NCBI GenBank assembly: GCA_946412245.1
Contig: CAMKGM010000009.1
Coordinates: forward strand, 1-64,000
DNA: 64,000 nucleotides
Reading direction: 5' to 3'
From: an uncultured Bacteroidales bacterium
GTDB taxonomy: Bacteria; Bacteroidota; Bacteroidia; Bacteroidales; Muribaculaceae
In this document: piece by piece, positions 25,482 through 33,163 of the stretch
Layout: each line of letters opens with the position of its first letter
Numbering within the stretch: position 1 is the stretch's first letter
The notes under the pieces: model-generated
What the model saw: the letters and a program-made list of their open reading frames with translations, nothing else
The model's database searches: none
What the model was told of the DNA's origin: nothing
Translations under genes and position numbers: made by a program

Positions 25482-26219
25482 ATGAGCGAAACAATGATTG
25501 TTGATAACAATAGCCCGGTGACCGGCGATCTGCAGGCCATGAAGCAGGCATTCTTTGCCTGTCGCAATGGGGTGGTGGCCGATGCCTTGCGTGCCGCCGG
25601 CGACCCGCATCGCTATATCATGGGTTGCCAGCTCACCGATGTGGCTTCCATCGTTTCCCAATTTTCCCATTTTTCCCAATTTTCCCATTTTTCCCATTTT
25701 TCCCAACATTCCCAAGATTCCCGGATTTCCCAAGATTCCCAGGATTCCCAACTTTCCCAGGATTCCCAACTTTCCCGGGATTCCCAACAATCCCAACCTT
25801 CCCAAGATTCCTTCTTTGCCCGTTTGGCCCGGGCGTTGTGGACCGACCGTGATCACCGTGAGTGTCGCATGGCAGCCACGATGCTCTATCCGCCCAATGA
25901 ATTCTCACAGGAGACGGCGCTGGAGTGGGCGAGGGGTGTGGAGACCTCCGAGATAGCCGATGTACTCTGTCACCGCCTGCTGCGCAAACTGCCTTTTGCC
26001 CTCGAACTCGCAGATCAACTGCTGGCCGACGAAACACCGCTGGTGCGCTACACGGCCTTCAGACTGTTGCTTAACCTCCTGCTCATGGGAAAAGCAACTC
26101 CCACCGTCGCCCTGCGTCAACGGGTCGAAAAAGAGCTGGCGAGGGGAGAGGCGCTGCTTCGCCCTTTGCTGGCAAGTCTGCAGGAAGAATTGGCCGATGC
26201 TGCTCGGGAAATGGCATAA
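25482..26219 (+). CDS. HEAT-like (DNA alkylation repair-type) protein with in-frame SQx repeat insert
   Basis: 245 residues. Residues 1-57 (MKQAFFACRNGVVADALRAA, DPHRYIMGCQLTDVASI) and 110-245 (RALWTDRDHRECRMAATMLY, DVLCHRLLRKLPFALELADQ) resemble the AlkD/DNA-alkylation-repair HEAT family; no catalytic residue is assigned with confidence. Between them lie about 51 residues of the pattern S-Q/H-F, then S-Q-D/L, encoded by seventeen 9-bp units. Because 9 is a multiple of 3, unit gain or loss would keep the frame. Start: the ATG at 25482 follows the promoter; an upstream ATG at 25437 overlaps the -7 box and is unlikely. Confidence 0.65.
   Translation: MSETMIVDNNSPVTGDLQAMKQAFFACRNGVVADALRAAGDPHRYIMGCQLTDVASIVSQFSHFSQFSHFSHFSQHSQDSRISQDSQDSQLSQDSQLSRDSQQSQPSQDSFFARLARALWTDRDHRECRMAATMLYPPNEFSQETALEWARGVETSEIADVLCHRLLRKLPFALELADQLLADETPLVRYTAFRLLLNLLLMGKATPTVALRQRVEKELARGEALLRPLLASLQEELADAAREMA
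25655..25807 (+). repeat. seventeen 9-bp tandem repeats inside a coding region
   Basis: Units begin TTCCCAATT, TTCCCATTT, TTCCCAATT and continue as variants of TTCCCNNNN (one begins ATCCC). The first six end in T- or A-rich triplets; the later ones are more varied (AAGA, GGAT, AACT). All forward frames stay open across the array. Confidence 0.9.
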
Positions 26220-26221
26220 GA

Positions 26222-26253
26222 TTTGCTCTTCATATATATAATGTGTAATTTTG
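26222..26253 (+). promoter_or_regulatory. promoter of the paralogous secreted pair
   Basis: TTTG at 26222-26225 and TAATTTTG at 26246-26253, 20-base spacer. Confidence 0.6.
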
Positions 26254-26267
26254 CATAGTTATCAGTA

Positions 26268-26999
26268 ATGATTCTGACGATGAACTACAAATTCAATATC
26301 AAATGCCGCTGGACAGGCTTTCTCACTTGTCTGGCTTGTTTCATGCTTGCCGTCAGCGCCCATGCGGCCAATGAAGAACCGACCACCGACACGCTGAGCG
26401 TATATCGCTCCTGGGAGGCGATTTTTGACCAAATGCCTGACACTCTGGTGGTAAACCCCTTTGTCAAGGTGCGCTCCGACTTTGATTTTGAGTTCAAAGC
26501 ATCTACTCGCGATGCCAAGGCGGTGGGCAAAATGCTCAAGAACGATGCCGTCGCAGTGTGCTATGCCGACACGCTTTGGCTCATTAACAGCGACTGGCTC
26601 AAACACCACTTTAAGGGCGATTGCAAGCACTTTTCACGCTATGTGCCGCTGTATTTTACCGGCAAAATTGCCTTTGCACAGTTTCAGCGCAACAATCCCA
26701 CCGTGGGCGGATTCCTGCTCAATCTACTCGTAGATGGCGTCTTGGGTGCCGATTCGGGAATAGGCATGGGCGACGGGTATAACGGCGAAACTCCCAAGCT
26801 CTACCTCATCGACTTTGATGCCGCCCAGGTGCGCGTCGTGGACCGTTCGCTACTCATGGAGTTGCTTGAGCCCTATCCCGACTTGCTTCAGCGCTACACC
26901 TTCCGCCAGAATCAAAATGAAACCTATCTCATCAACGAGTTCTTCCTGGACTACGTCAATCGTCTTAATCAGGACCCCGAGGTCCCCTATCTCTTTTAA
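26268..26999 (+). CDS. secreted protein of unknown function, paralogue of 27003-27671
   Basis: A signal peptide around WTGFLTCLACFMLAVSAHAA is followed by about 210 residues. Shared with the next protein: DTLSVYRSW / DTLRVYSTW near the mature N-terminus, LVVNPF / LLENPL, LIDFDAAQVRVV / HLDFEQSRVKEV, LLEPYPDLLQRY / LLGRYPDLRMRY and VPYLF / VPYID at the end. Possibly the DUF6563-type Bacteroidales family, but I am not sure. The start is ATG at 26268, or at 26280 with a longer leader and shorter n-region. The next gene starts 3 bases after the stop, so the two are translationally linked. Confidence 0.7.
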   Translation: MILTMNYKFNIKCRWTGFLTCLACFMLAVSAHAANEEPTTDTLSVYRSWEAIFDQMPDTLVVNPFVKVRSDFDFEFKASTRDAKAVGKMLKNDAVAVCYADTLWLINSDWLKHHFKGDCKHFSRYVPLYFTGKIAFAQFQRNNPTVGGFLLNLLVDGVLGADSGIGMGDGYNGETPKLYLIDFDAAQVRVVDRSLLMELLEPYPDLLQRYTFRQNQNETYLINEFFLDYVNRLNQDPEVPYLF

Positions 27000-27002
27000 G
27001 GT

Positions 27003-27671
27003 ATGAAGCGGGCTGTGTTAATATGGGTGAGTGTAATGGCGGTAACCGCCTGCATGGCGCAAGGCATTAAACTGCGTCACGACACGTTGCGCGTCTATTC
27101 TACATGGCAGGTGTTGATGAGCGATAGTCCTCATCTCTTGCTTGAAAATCCCTTGATGACCAATTATGAACAGTCCAATAGGTTTGACCTCAGTACCTCA
27201 GGGGGGCAATCCAAGAATTATATCAATGCCACCATTAAGCAAGCGATGGCGGTGGCGATTACAAACGATAGCACCAATGAGTACTTTGTAAATTGTGCTT
27301 GGCTCAATCATAATATGAAGCATGGTGCAGGGGAACTGGGACGCAATGGTTTCTTGCCATTTTTCTTCAATGATAAAATGGCTTGTGTCATATTGTCTGA
27401 CTACTTCTTTCCCACGAGATGGGAGACCGATGTTGTGATTTACACAAAAATCTATCATCTTGATTTTGAACAGAGTCGAGTCAAAGAAGTCACACCTAAG
27501 TATCTCATTGATTTGTTGGGACGGTATCCCGACCTGCGCATGCGTTACGAAGGCAACCGTCATCAAAAAGATGCCGACATCATCATTGATTTCCTGGAAA
27601 AATATATGAATCGCATTGCCGACGATGATACCGTGCCCTACATTGATGAGATACTCACTGAAAATGAGTAG
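27003..27671 (+). CDS. secreted protein of unknown function, paralogue of 26268-26999
   Basis: A signal peptide (MKRAVLIWVSVMAVTACMA) is followed by about 200 residues homologous to the preceding protein across most of its length. Divergence is high, so the duplication is old. It retains the motif LDFEQSRVKEV...LIDLLGRYPDL and an acidic C-terminus. No catalytic residues recognised. A role in the periplasm or outer membrane is inferred from export alone. Confidence 0.7.
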   Translation: MKRAVLIWVSVMAVTACMAQGIKLRHDTLRVYSTWQVLMSDSPHLLLENPLMTNYEQSNRFDLSTSGGQSKNYINATIKQAMAVAITNDSTNEYFVNCAWLNHNMKHGAGELGRNGFLPFFFNDKMACVILSDYFFPTRWETDVVIYTKIYHLDFEQSRVKEVTPKYLIDLLGRYPDLRMRYEGNRHQKDADIIIDFLEKYMNRIADDDTVPYIDEILTENE

Positions 27672-27761
27672 TGGCAACTCTATATGCAAGTTGTTTTATG
27701 CCTTTCGTTGATTTTTTTTGAAAAAACACTCAAAAAATTTCATAAATTCAGTTTTAATTGT

Positions 27762-27769
27762 TAATTTTG
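27762..27769 (+). promoter_or_regulatory. -7 element of the rprX-like/rprY operon
   Basis: TAATTTTG, 78 bases before the sensor kinase ATG. -33 box not clear. Confidence 0.4.
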
Positions 27770-27846
27770 CCCTGTAATGTTAAAAATTCGGCATCATAAG
27801 CCCATTTCTTAACATGAAACTATTAACAAATTAACAACAACGCGGC

Positions 27847-29364
27847 ATGAAAAAATCCACTATATGGCTTCTCACTATCGTCATGGCATGTACGTTCCTC
27901 GGCCTGCTCTTGGTGCAAATCATGTATCTCGAGAACATGGTGAAGATGCGCAACGAGCAGTTCTCTGAGACTGTGATGCGTAGCCTGAATGGTGTGGCCT
28001 CAAGACTCGAACAAGACGAAACGCGATATTATCTTGATAAAGACTTGCAAGGAGCGCAGCTCAATATTGATTTTGACCGACCTCTGGGCGGCATGAGCGA
28101 TGCGCTTCCCGACATTACTTCGCCGGCTACCTCACAGGCTCCGTCGCTCCCCAAGATTGACCTTACCGCTTCCGGACGCGTGGGGGCTTCGGGATTGGAT
28201 TATAACGACAGTTATCAGCGTCGACAGGATATCCTCAAGGGCCAATACCTCTATCAGCGCGGACTCCTCAATGAGGTCATTCTCTCTATCTTGAACCAGG
28301 CCAGTGACCGACCCATCACAGAGCGAGCCGACTCGGCCATCGTCGGTGGCTATCTCAAGCAGGAACTGGAGCGCAACGGCCTCAACATTCCCTTTGAGTA
28401 TGCGGTCGTGCGCAGTTCAGCCGGTTTGGCCTACAAGACCTCCGGTTTTGTCGCTACCGACGGCAATCCCGCTAACGAGTATGCTCAGGTGCTCTTCCCG
28501 AACGACCCCGTGAACAAGCAGAATATGCTCAAGGTCTCGTTCCCGACCAAGAGCAAGTACATCTTCTCGTCGGTCAAGTTCCTCATCCCGTCGTTTATCT
28601 TTACCTTCATTCTGCTGGGCGTGTTTATCTACACCATCATCATGATTTTCAGGCAAAAGAAACTCTCGGAGATTAAAAACGACTTCATCAACAACATGAC
28701 CCACGAGTTCAAAACACCCATCTCGTCAATCTCACTGGCCGCACAAATGCTTAACGACGAGACGGTGCGCAAGAGCCCGGCCATGCTCAAGCAAGCCTCT
28801 ACCGTGATCAACGACGAGACCAAGCGCTTGCGCTTCCAGGTCGAGAAAGTACTGCAGATGTCAATGTTCGACCGCAAGAAGGCCACCATGCGACTCGACG
28901 AGGTCGATGCACACGCCATCATCGACAGCGTGATTAACACCTACAAACTCAAGGTGGAGAAATTTGGAGGCCATATTGAGGCAAATCTTGATGCCGAAGA
29001 CTCCATCGTGAATGTCGACGAGATGCATTTCACCAATGTCATTTTCAATCTGCTCGATAATGCCATCAAGTATCGTCGCGAAAATGTGGAGCCTGAACTC
29101 AAAATCTCCACAAGCAATATCAAGGGCACCCACCTGCAAATCAAGATTGCCGATAACGGCATCGGTATCAAGCGTGAAGACCTCAAGAAAATCTTCGAGA
29201 AGTTCTACCGCGTTTCCACCGGCAATCGGCACGACGTGAAAGGCTTCGGACTGGGACTCGCCTATGTGAGCAAGATGATTACACTGTTCAACGGCACCAT
29301 CAAGGCCGAGAGCGACTATGGCAAGGGTTCTACGTTTATCATCACACTGCCGCTGATGCAGTGA
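27847..29364 (+). CDS. rprX: sensor histidine kinase, RprX-like
   Basis: 505-residue membrane kinase. One helix near residues 6-24, an extracytoplasmic region of about 210 residues, a second helix at about 238-262, then HisKA with the phospho-acceptor His286 in NNMTHEFKTPISSIS. The HATPase domain has N box FNLLDNAIKYR, G1 KIADNGIGIK and G2 GFGLGLAYV. The downstream regulator strongly resembles Bacteroides RprY, so this is probably RprX, linked in Bacteroides to tetracycline-related gene expression and in Porphyromonas to stress. No HAMP domain is evident. 47 bases precede the regulator. Confidence 0.85.
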   Translation: MKKSTIWLLTIVMACTFLGLLLVQIMYLENMVKMRNEQFSETVMRSLNGVASRLEQDETRYYLDKDLQGAQLNIDFDRPLGGMSDALPDITSPATSQAPSLPKIDLTASGRVGASGLDYNDSYQRRQDILKGQYLYQRGLLNEVILSILNQASDRPITERADSAIVGGYLKQELERNGLNIPFEYAVVRSSAGLAYKTSGFVATDGNPANEYAQVLFPNDPVNKQNMLKVSFPTKSKYIFSSVKFLIPSFIFTFILLGVFIYTIIMIFRQKKLSEIKNDFINNMTHEFKTPISSISLAAQMLNDETVRKSPAMLKQASTVINDETKRLRFQVEKVLQMSMFDRKKATMRLDEVDAHAIIDSVINTYKLKVEKFGGHIEANLDAEDSIVNVDEMHFTNVIFNLLDNAIKYRRENVEPELKISTSNIKGTHLQIKIADNGIGIKREDLKKIFEKFYRVSTGNRHDVKGFGLGLAYVSKMITLFNGTIKAESDYGKGSTFIITLPLMQ

Positions 29365-29411
29365 TCAATTCAAGCTAACAAATTTATTAACACATTAATA
29401 TTAATTACATT

Positions 29412-30116
29412 ATGGAAGAGAAATTAAGAATTCTGCTTTGCGAAGACGATGAAAACCTCGGTATGCTCCTGCGCGAGTATCTCCAGGCTAAGGGCTACAA
29501 TGCCGACCTCTATGCCGACGGCGAGAGCGGCTACAAGGCTTTCCTCAAAGGCAAGTACGACATCTGCGTCCTCGACGTCATGATGCCAAAGAAAGACGGC
29601 TATCAGTTGGCACAGGAAATTCGCACCGTCAACGGCGAAGTGCCCATCATTTTCCTTACTGCCAAGTCGCTCAAAGAAGACGTGCTCGAAGGCTTCAAGA
29701 TTGGCGCCGACGACTATATCACCAAGCCGTTCAGCATGGAAGAGCTTGTGATGCGCATTGAGGCCATTCTGCGCCGCGTCAAGGGCAAGAAGGGCAAAGA
29801 AATCACCATGTACAAGATTGGCAAGTTCACCTTCGACACCCAAAAGCAGACGCTCATGGCCGACGACATGACCACCAAACTCACCACCAAGGAGAGCGAA
29901 CTGCTCAGTTTGCTCTGTGCACACGTCAACGAGATTCTGGAGCGCAACTTCGCACTCAAGACCATCTGGATCGACGACAACTACTTCAACGCTCGCTCCA
30001 TGGACGTGTACATCACCAAGCTCCGCAAGCACCTCAAGGATGATCCCTCAATCGAAATCATCAACATCCACGGCAAGGGCTACAAACTCATCGCCCCCGA
30101 AGCCGAAGCCAAGTAA
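29412..30116 (+). CDS. rprY: OmpR-family response regulator RprY
   Basis: Receiver domain (1-120) with acidic pocket LLCEDDENLG, phospho-acceptor Asp55 in CVLDVMMPKKDGY, Thr in IIFLTAKSL and Lys in DDYITKPFSM. The winged-helix DNA-binding domain (about 130-232) has LTTKESELLSLL, the recognition region NYFNARSMDVYITKLRKHL and the wing INIHGKGYKLIAPE. The opening KLRILLCEDDENLGMLLREY is essentially the RprY signature. Cotranscribed with the kinase. The gap behind it is filled with short tandem repeats. Confidence 0.88.
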   Translation: MEEKLRILLCEDDENLGMLLREYLQAKGYNADLYADGESGYKAFLKGKYDICVLDVMMPKKDGYQLAQEIRTVNGEVPIIFLTAKSLKEDVLEGFKIGADDYITKPFSMEELVMRIEAILRRVKGKKGKEITMYKIGKFTFDTQKQTLMADDMTTKLTTKESELLSLLCAHVNEILERNFALKTIWIDDNYFNARSMDVYITKLRKHLKDDPSIEIINIHGKGYKLIAPEAEAK

Positions 30117-30143
30117 AAACTCTAAAAATCAACTCGTTCGAAT

Positions 30144-30209
30144 CTGAGAATCAGCCTTTTTGACCCTGAGAATCAGTCTTTTCGAACTTGAGAATCAATC
30201 TTTTTGCTC
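30144..30209 (+). repeat. three tandem 22-bp units after rprY
   Basis: Units of the form CTGAGAATCAGYCTTTTTGA begin at 30144, 30166 and 30188, with a few substitutions. Non-coding. Confidence 0.75.
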
Positions 30210-30210
30210 C

Positions 30211-30248
30211 AATGACCGATTTGGGTTTATCCCATTTCGGTCATTAGG
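30211..30248. repeat. dispersed intergenic repeat, palindromic copy C
   Basis: AATGACCGATTTGGG (30211-30225), TTTAT, then CCCATTTCGGTCATTAGG (30231-30248). The two arms are inverted copies of the core seen at 8298-8315 and 46378-46395, and would fold into a hairpin with a 3x3 internal loop. Confidence 0.7.
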
Positions 30249-30249
30249 T

Positions 30250-30312
30250 TTTCTGTCAAGCAATATTTCTGTCAAGCAATATTTGTTATCAAGCAGTATT
30301 TCTGCCAAGCAG
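30250..30312 (+). repeat. four tandem 16-17-bp units before the MalY-like gene
   Basis: TTTCTGTCAAGCAATA at 30250 and 30266 (identical), TTTGTTATCAAGCAGTA at 30282, and a partial TTTCTGCCAAGCAG at 30299. Non-coding. Confidence 0.75.
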
Positions 30313-30376
30313 ATTGCCATGCTGCCTGCTCCTCCTTTCTTTAGCCACACCGCTCCTTCACACCACTTCTCGCCGT

Positions 30377-31537
30377 TTACTGCTCGAGATAGGGCTTCAT
30401 GCGCTTCAGGGCCTCAAGCAGGCGTGAGCGCGGGCATGCCATGTTCACGCGCAGGAACCCTTCGCCGGCAGCGCCATAAATTGAGCCGGAATTGAGCAGT
30501 ACCTTGGCATTCTGCTCAAGTTCGTGCACAAGCTGCTCCGAGGTTTTACCTAAGCACCGGCAGTCAATCCAAGCCAGATAGGTCCCCTCCAGTTTGGTTA
30601 CCCCCAGGTGCGGCAGGTTCTTCTCGAAGAACTCCTTCAGCACCTGATAGTTGCCGTAAACATAGTCGAGCATCTGCTCCAGCCATTCCTCACTGTGGTT
30701 GAAGGCGGCAATGGTGGCGTCAACACCGAACGGGTTAGCTTCACCGGCTTCGCACACCTCAATGGCATGCTGAATGCGGGCGCGCCACTCGTCGTTTGCA
30801 GTGACAATATTGGCCATGTGCAGGCCGGCGATGTTGAAGGCCTTACTGGCCGAACAGCAACTGATGGTGTGTGCCGCGATTTCAGGCGAGAGCGATGCCA
30901 TGGGCGTGTAGTGATGTTCTCCATAGGTAAACTCGCAGTGAATCTCGTCAGAGATGATTGCGACGTTGTGATTGATGCAGATTTGAGCGATGCGTTCCAG
31001 CTCTTCGCGTGTCCACACACGACAGGCGGGATTGTGAGGGTTGCACACCACCATGGCCTTGACACCCGGGTCGCTGGCCTTGCGCTCAAGGTCTTCAAAA
31101 TCGATGCGATAGGTGTTGTTTTCGTAGATGAGGTTGTTCTCAACCAGCCGGCAGTCGTTGTGGCTTACGTTGGTGAAGAAGCAGTTGTAGACGGGAGGTT
31201 GAATGATGACACCGTCGCCGGGTTCGGTCAGTGCCTTGAGAATTAGGGTAACTGCCGGCACAACACCCGTGACGCAGAGCATGTCGGTTGACTTGAAGTG
31301 CCAGTTGTGACGGCGTGCGAACCAATTGACGACCGACTGATAATACTCGTCAGGAACGAGTACATACCCGAAGATTCCATGCCGGGCTCGTTGCAGGACG
31401 GCATCTTTGATGGGTTGTGACACTTCAAAGTCCATATCGGCTACCCACAATGGCAGAACCTTATCGTCTGTGAGTAAATCCCATTTAACGCAGGCTGTGT
31501 GACGACGTTCTGTGAGCTTGTCAAAGTCATATTTCAT
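30377..31537 (-). CDS. MalY/PatB-type PLP aminotransferase (probable cystathionine beta-lyase)
   Basis: Fold-type I PLP enzyme of 386 residues. MalY/PatB signatures: the opening FDKLTERRHTACVKWDLLT, LPLWVADMDF, VVPAVTLILKALTEPGDGVI, CNPHNPACRVW, SDEIHCEF and the PLP lysine in SASKAFNIAGLHMAN. Such enzymes split cystathionine or cysteine S-conjugates. The frame is open upstream to 31702, but MKYDFDKL at 31537 is the family's normal start. Lies downstream of the MATE gene on the same strand with a 116-base gap. Confidence 0.88.
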   Translation of the reverse strand: MKYDFDKLTERRHTACVKWDLLTDDKVLPLWVADMDFEVSQPIKDAVLQRARHGIFGYVLVPDEYYQSVVNWFARRHNWHFKSTDMLCVTGVVPAVTLILKALTEPGDGVIIQPPVYNCFFTNVSHNDCRLVENNLIYENNTYRIDFEDLERKASDPGVKAMVVCNPHNPACRVWTREELERIAQICINHNVAIISDEIHCEFTYGEHHYTPMASLSPEIAAHTISCCSASKAFNIAGLHMANIVTANDEWRARIQHAIEVCEAGEANPFGVDATIAAFNHSEEWLEQMLDYVYGNYQVLKEFFEKNLPHLGVTKLEGTYLAWIDCRCLGKTSEQLVHELEQNAKVLLNSGSIYGAAGEGFLRVNMACPRSRLLEALKRMKPYLEQ

Positions 31538-31653
31538 GGCTGTGCTGGTGTTTATGTTGTTTATAGTTTGTTTTTTCGCAATAATAACAGCCGGAATGGC
31601 ATATGCAAATTTACGAATTATTCTTGCGTTATACGCGCTGTGGGGGTATGTTT

Positions 31654-33090
31654 TTATTGTGTAGTTGTGGTTTTTGCTGACAAGTGGGTCCAATTGCCCC
31701 ATTTAAGGCGGGCAATGAAGATGCAACCGCGAAACATCAGCTCAATGCACATGGCGAGCCACACTCCTTTTAAACCCATAACCGGGGCCAGCAGCCATGC
31801 CAGTGTGATGCGCACTCCCCACATGCTCAGCAGGTTCATGGCGCTGGGCTTGAGCGTGTCGCCCGCACCCACAAAGATGCTGTAGCAGACTATTGCGGCG
31901 GCAAACAGTGGCTCGGCCCAGGCTTCGATGCGCAGCACTTGAGTGCCGAGTTCAACGATTTCGTTGATGGGCGACATGAACCCCATCATCAGTGGTGCCG
32001 CAACGTACATCAAAATGCCCATAACGCCCATAGTAATCATGCCCAGCACCACGGTGATATTGGCAAAGCGGCGAGTAAGATCCTCACGACGTGCTCCGAT
32101 GCTTTGGCCTACAAGTGTGGTGGCGGCATCGCCTATGCCGTAACCGGGCATATAGCATAGACTCTCGGCGGTGATGGCAAAGGAGTTGGCCGCAAGCGCA
32201 AAGCTGCCCAGTGGCGCAACGATGACAACTATGGCAACGTAGCCGCTACACAACAGCACGTGTTGTAGTCCCATGGGGAAACTGATGCGAAAAGCTCGCT
32301 TGATGCAGTCTCGAGTGGGTTTGAAACTGCCGCGCCGCCCTTTGAGCCTAAGGGTGGGAGAGCGCCGAATGGCATAGTTCATCATCAGCAGGCACCCCAC
32401 AAGCTCAGCCAGTACGGTGCCCAAAGCGGCTCCCGTAACGCCCATTCCCGCTCCGGGCAGGGTGAAATGCATACCCGCAATGGTGAAGTGATGGGAGGGG
32501 AATATTAGCAGGAAGTTGAAGATGACATCCAGCACGCACATGAGCACGTTGATGAGACTCGGTATCTTCATGTTGCCGCTACTGCGCAGCATTCCGCTTG
32601 CCAGGAAGTCATATTGTAGCAGGGGCAATGCTAATGTGAAGATAAGGAAATAGCGTGATGCGTCAGCCTGTATTTCCGAACTGCCGCCGAGCCAGCCGGG
32701 CAGGAAAGGACTGATGCTCACGCTTACCAATGTGAGCACTGCGCTAAAGATGAGGCACAGTGTGAGTGACTGCCGAAAGACGCTTCGTGCGTCGTTGTCA
32801 CGCTTCGCACCTATATGGTGCGCCACCTGCACTGTAAAGCCGGTTGAAACGGCTCCGCAAATGCCTCCTATGAGCCACAATGATGCCGACACAAGGCCTA
32901 TGGATGCCGACTGGTTGGCTCCCAGGCGTCCCACCATCGATGCGTCGATGTATTGCATGACAATTGACGAGAGTTGGGCCAGTATCGATGGCACGCTGAG
33001 TTGAGCCACGAGCAGTAGTTGCTGCCGCAGCGTCATGCGTCGACCCTCGCGAATCATGCTCAACAATGTGTCGGTTGTGGTTTTGGACAT
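31654..33090 (-). CDS. MATE-family multidrug efflux transporter
   Basis: 478 residues with the 12-helix layout of MATE exporters in two six-helix halves. Typical segments: PSILAQLSSIVMQYIDASMV in helix 1, GFTVQVAHHIGAKRDNDARS, and in the second half GYGIGDAATTLVGQSIGARR followed by EAWAEPLFAAAIVCYSIFVG. These exchange drugs or metabolites for Na+ or H+; the substrate cannot be read from sequence. It follows the ompA terminator and probably has its own promoter. Confidence 0.88.
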   Translation of the reverse strand: MSKTTTDTLLSMIREGRRMTLRQQLLLVAQLSVPSILAQLSSIVMQYIDASMVGRLGANQSASIGLVSASLWLIGGICGAVSTGFTVQVAHHIGAKRDNDARSVFRQSLTLCLIFSAVLTLVSVSISPFLPGWLGGSSEIQADASRYFLIFTLALPLLQYDFLASGMLRSSGNMKIPSLINVLMCVLDVIFNFLLIFPSHHFTIAGMHFTLPGAGMGVTGAALGTVLAELVGCLLMMNYAIRRSPTLRLKGRRGSFKPTRDCIKRAFRISFPMGLQHVLLCSGYVAIVVIVAPLGSFALAANSFAITAESLCYMPGYGIGDAATTLVGQSIGARREDLTRRFANITVVLGMITMGVMGILMYVAAPLMMGFMSPINEIVELGTQVLRIEAWAEPLFAAAIVCYSIFVGAGDTLKPSAMNLLSMWGVRITLAWLLAPVMGLKGVWLAMCIELMFRGCIFIARLKWGNWTHLSAKTTTTQ

Positions 33091-33104
33091 AGAAGGAATT
33101 AGGG

Positions 33105-33145
33105 TGAAAGAAAAGAGTCCCGCGTGGGCGAGACTCTTTCTTAAC
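33105..33145 (-). terminator. terminator of the ompA gene
   Basis: AAAGAGTC (33112-33119) pairs with GACTCTTT (33132-33139); read on the minus strand it is followed by TTTCTTTC. Confidence 0.65.
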
Positions 33146-33163
33146 CATTAATGATTTACTATC

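Noticed and set aside
25655-25807. CRISPR array
   Set aside because: Units are 9 bp with no spacers and lie inside a coding frame.
25473-26037. Collagen-like GxxGxxG frames on the minus strand and Phe/Pro-rich frames on the plus strand
   Set aside because: They are produced by the 9-bp array, which leaves several frames open; only the frame continuing into a HEAT-like protein is supported on both sides.
30144-30312. CRISPR array
   Set aside because: Units are directly adjacent and short, without unique spacers, and no cas genes are present.
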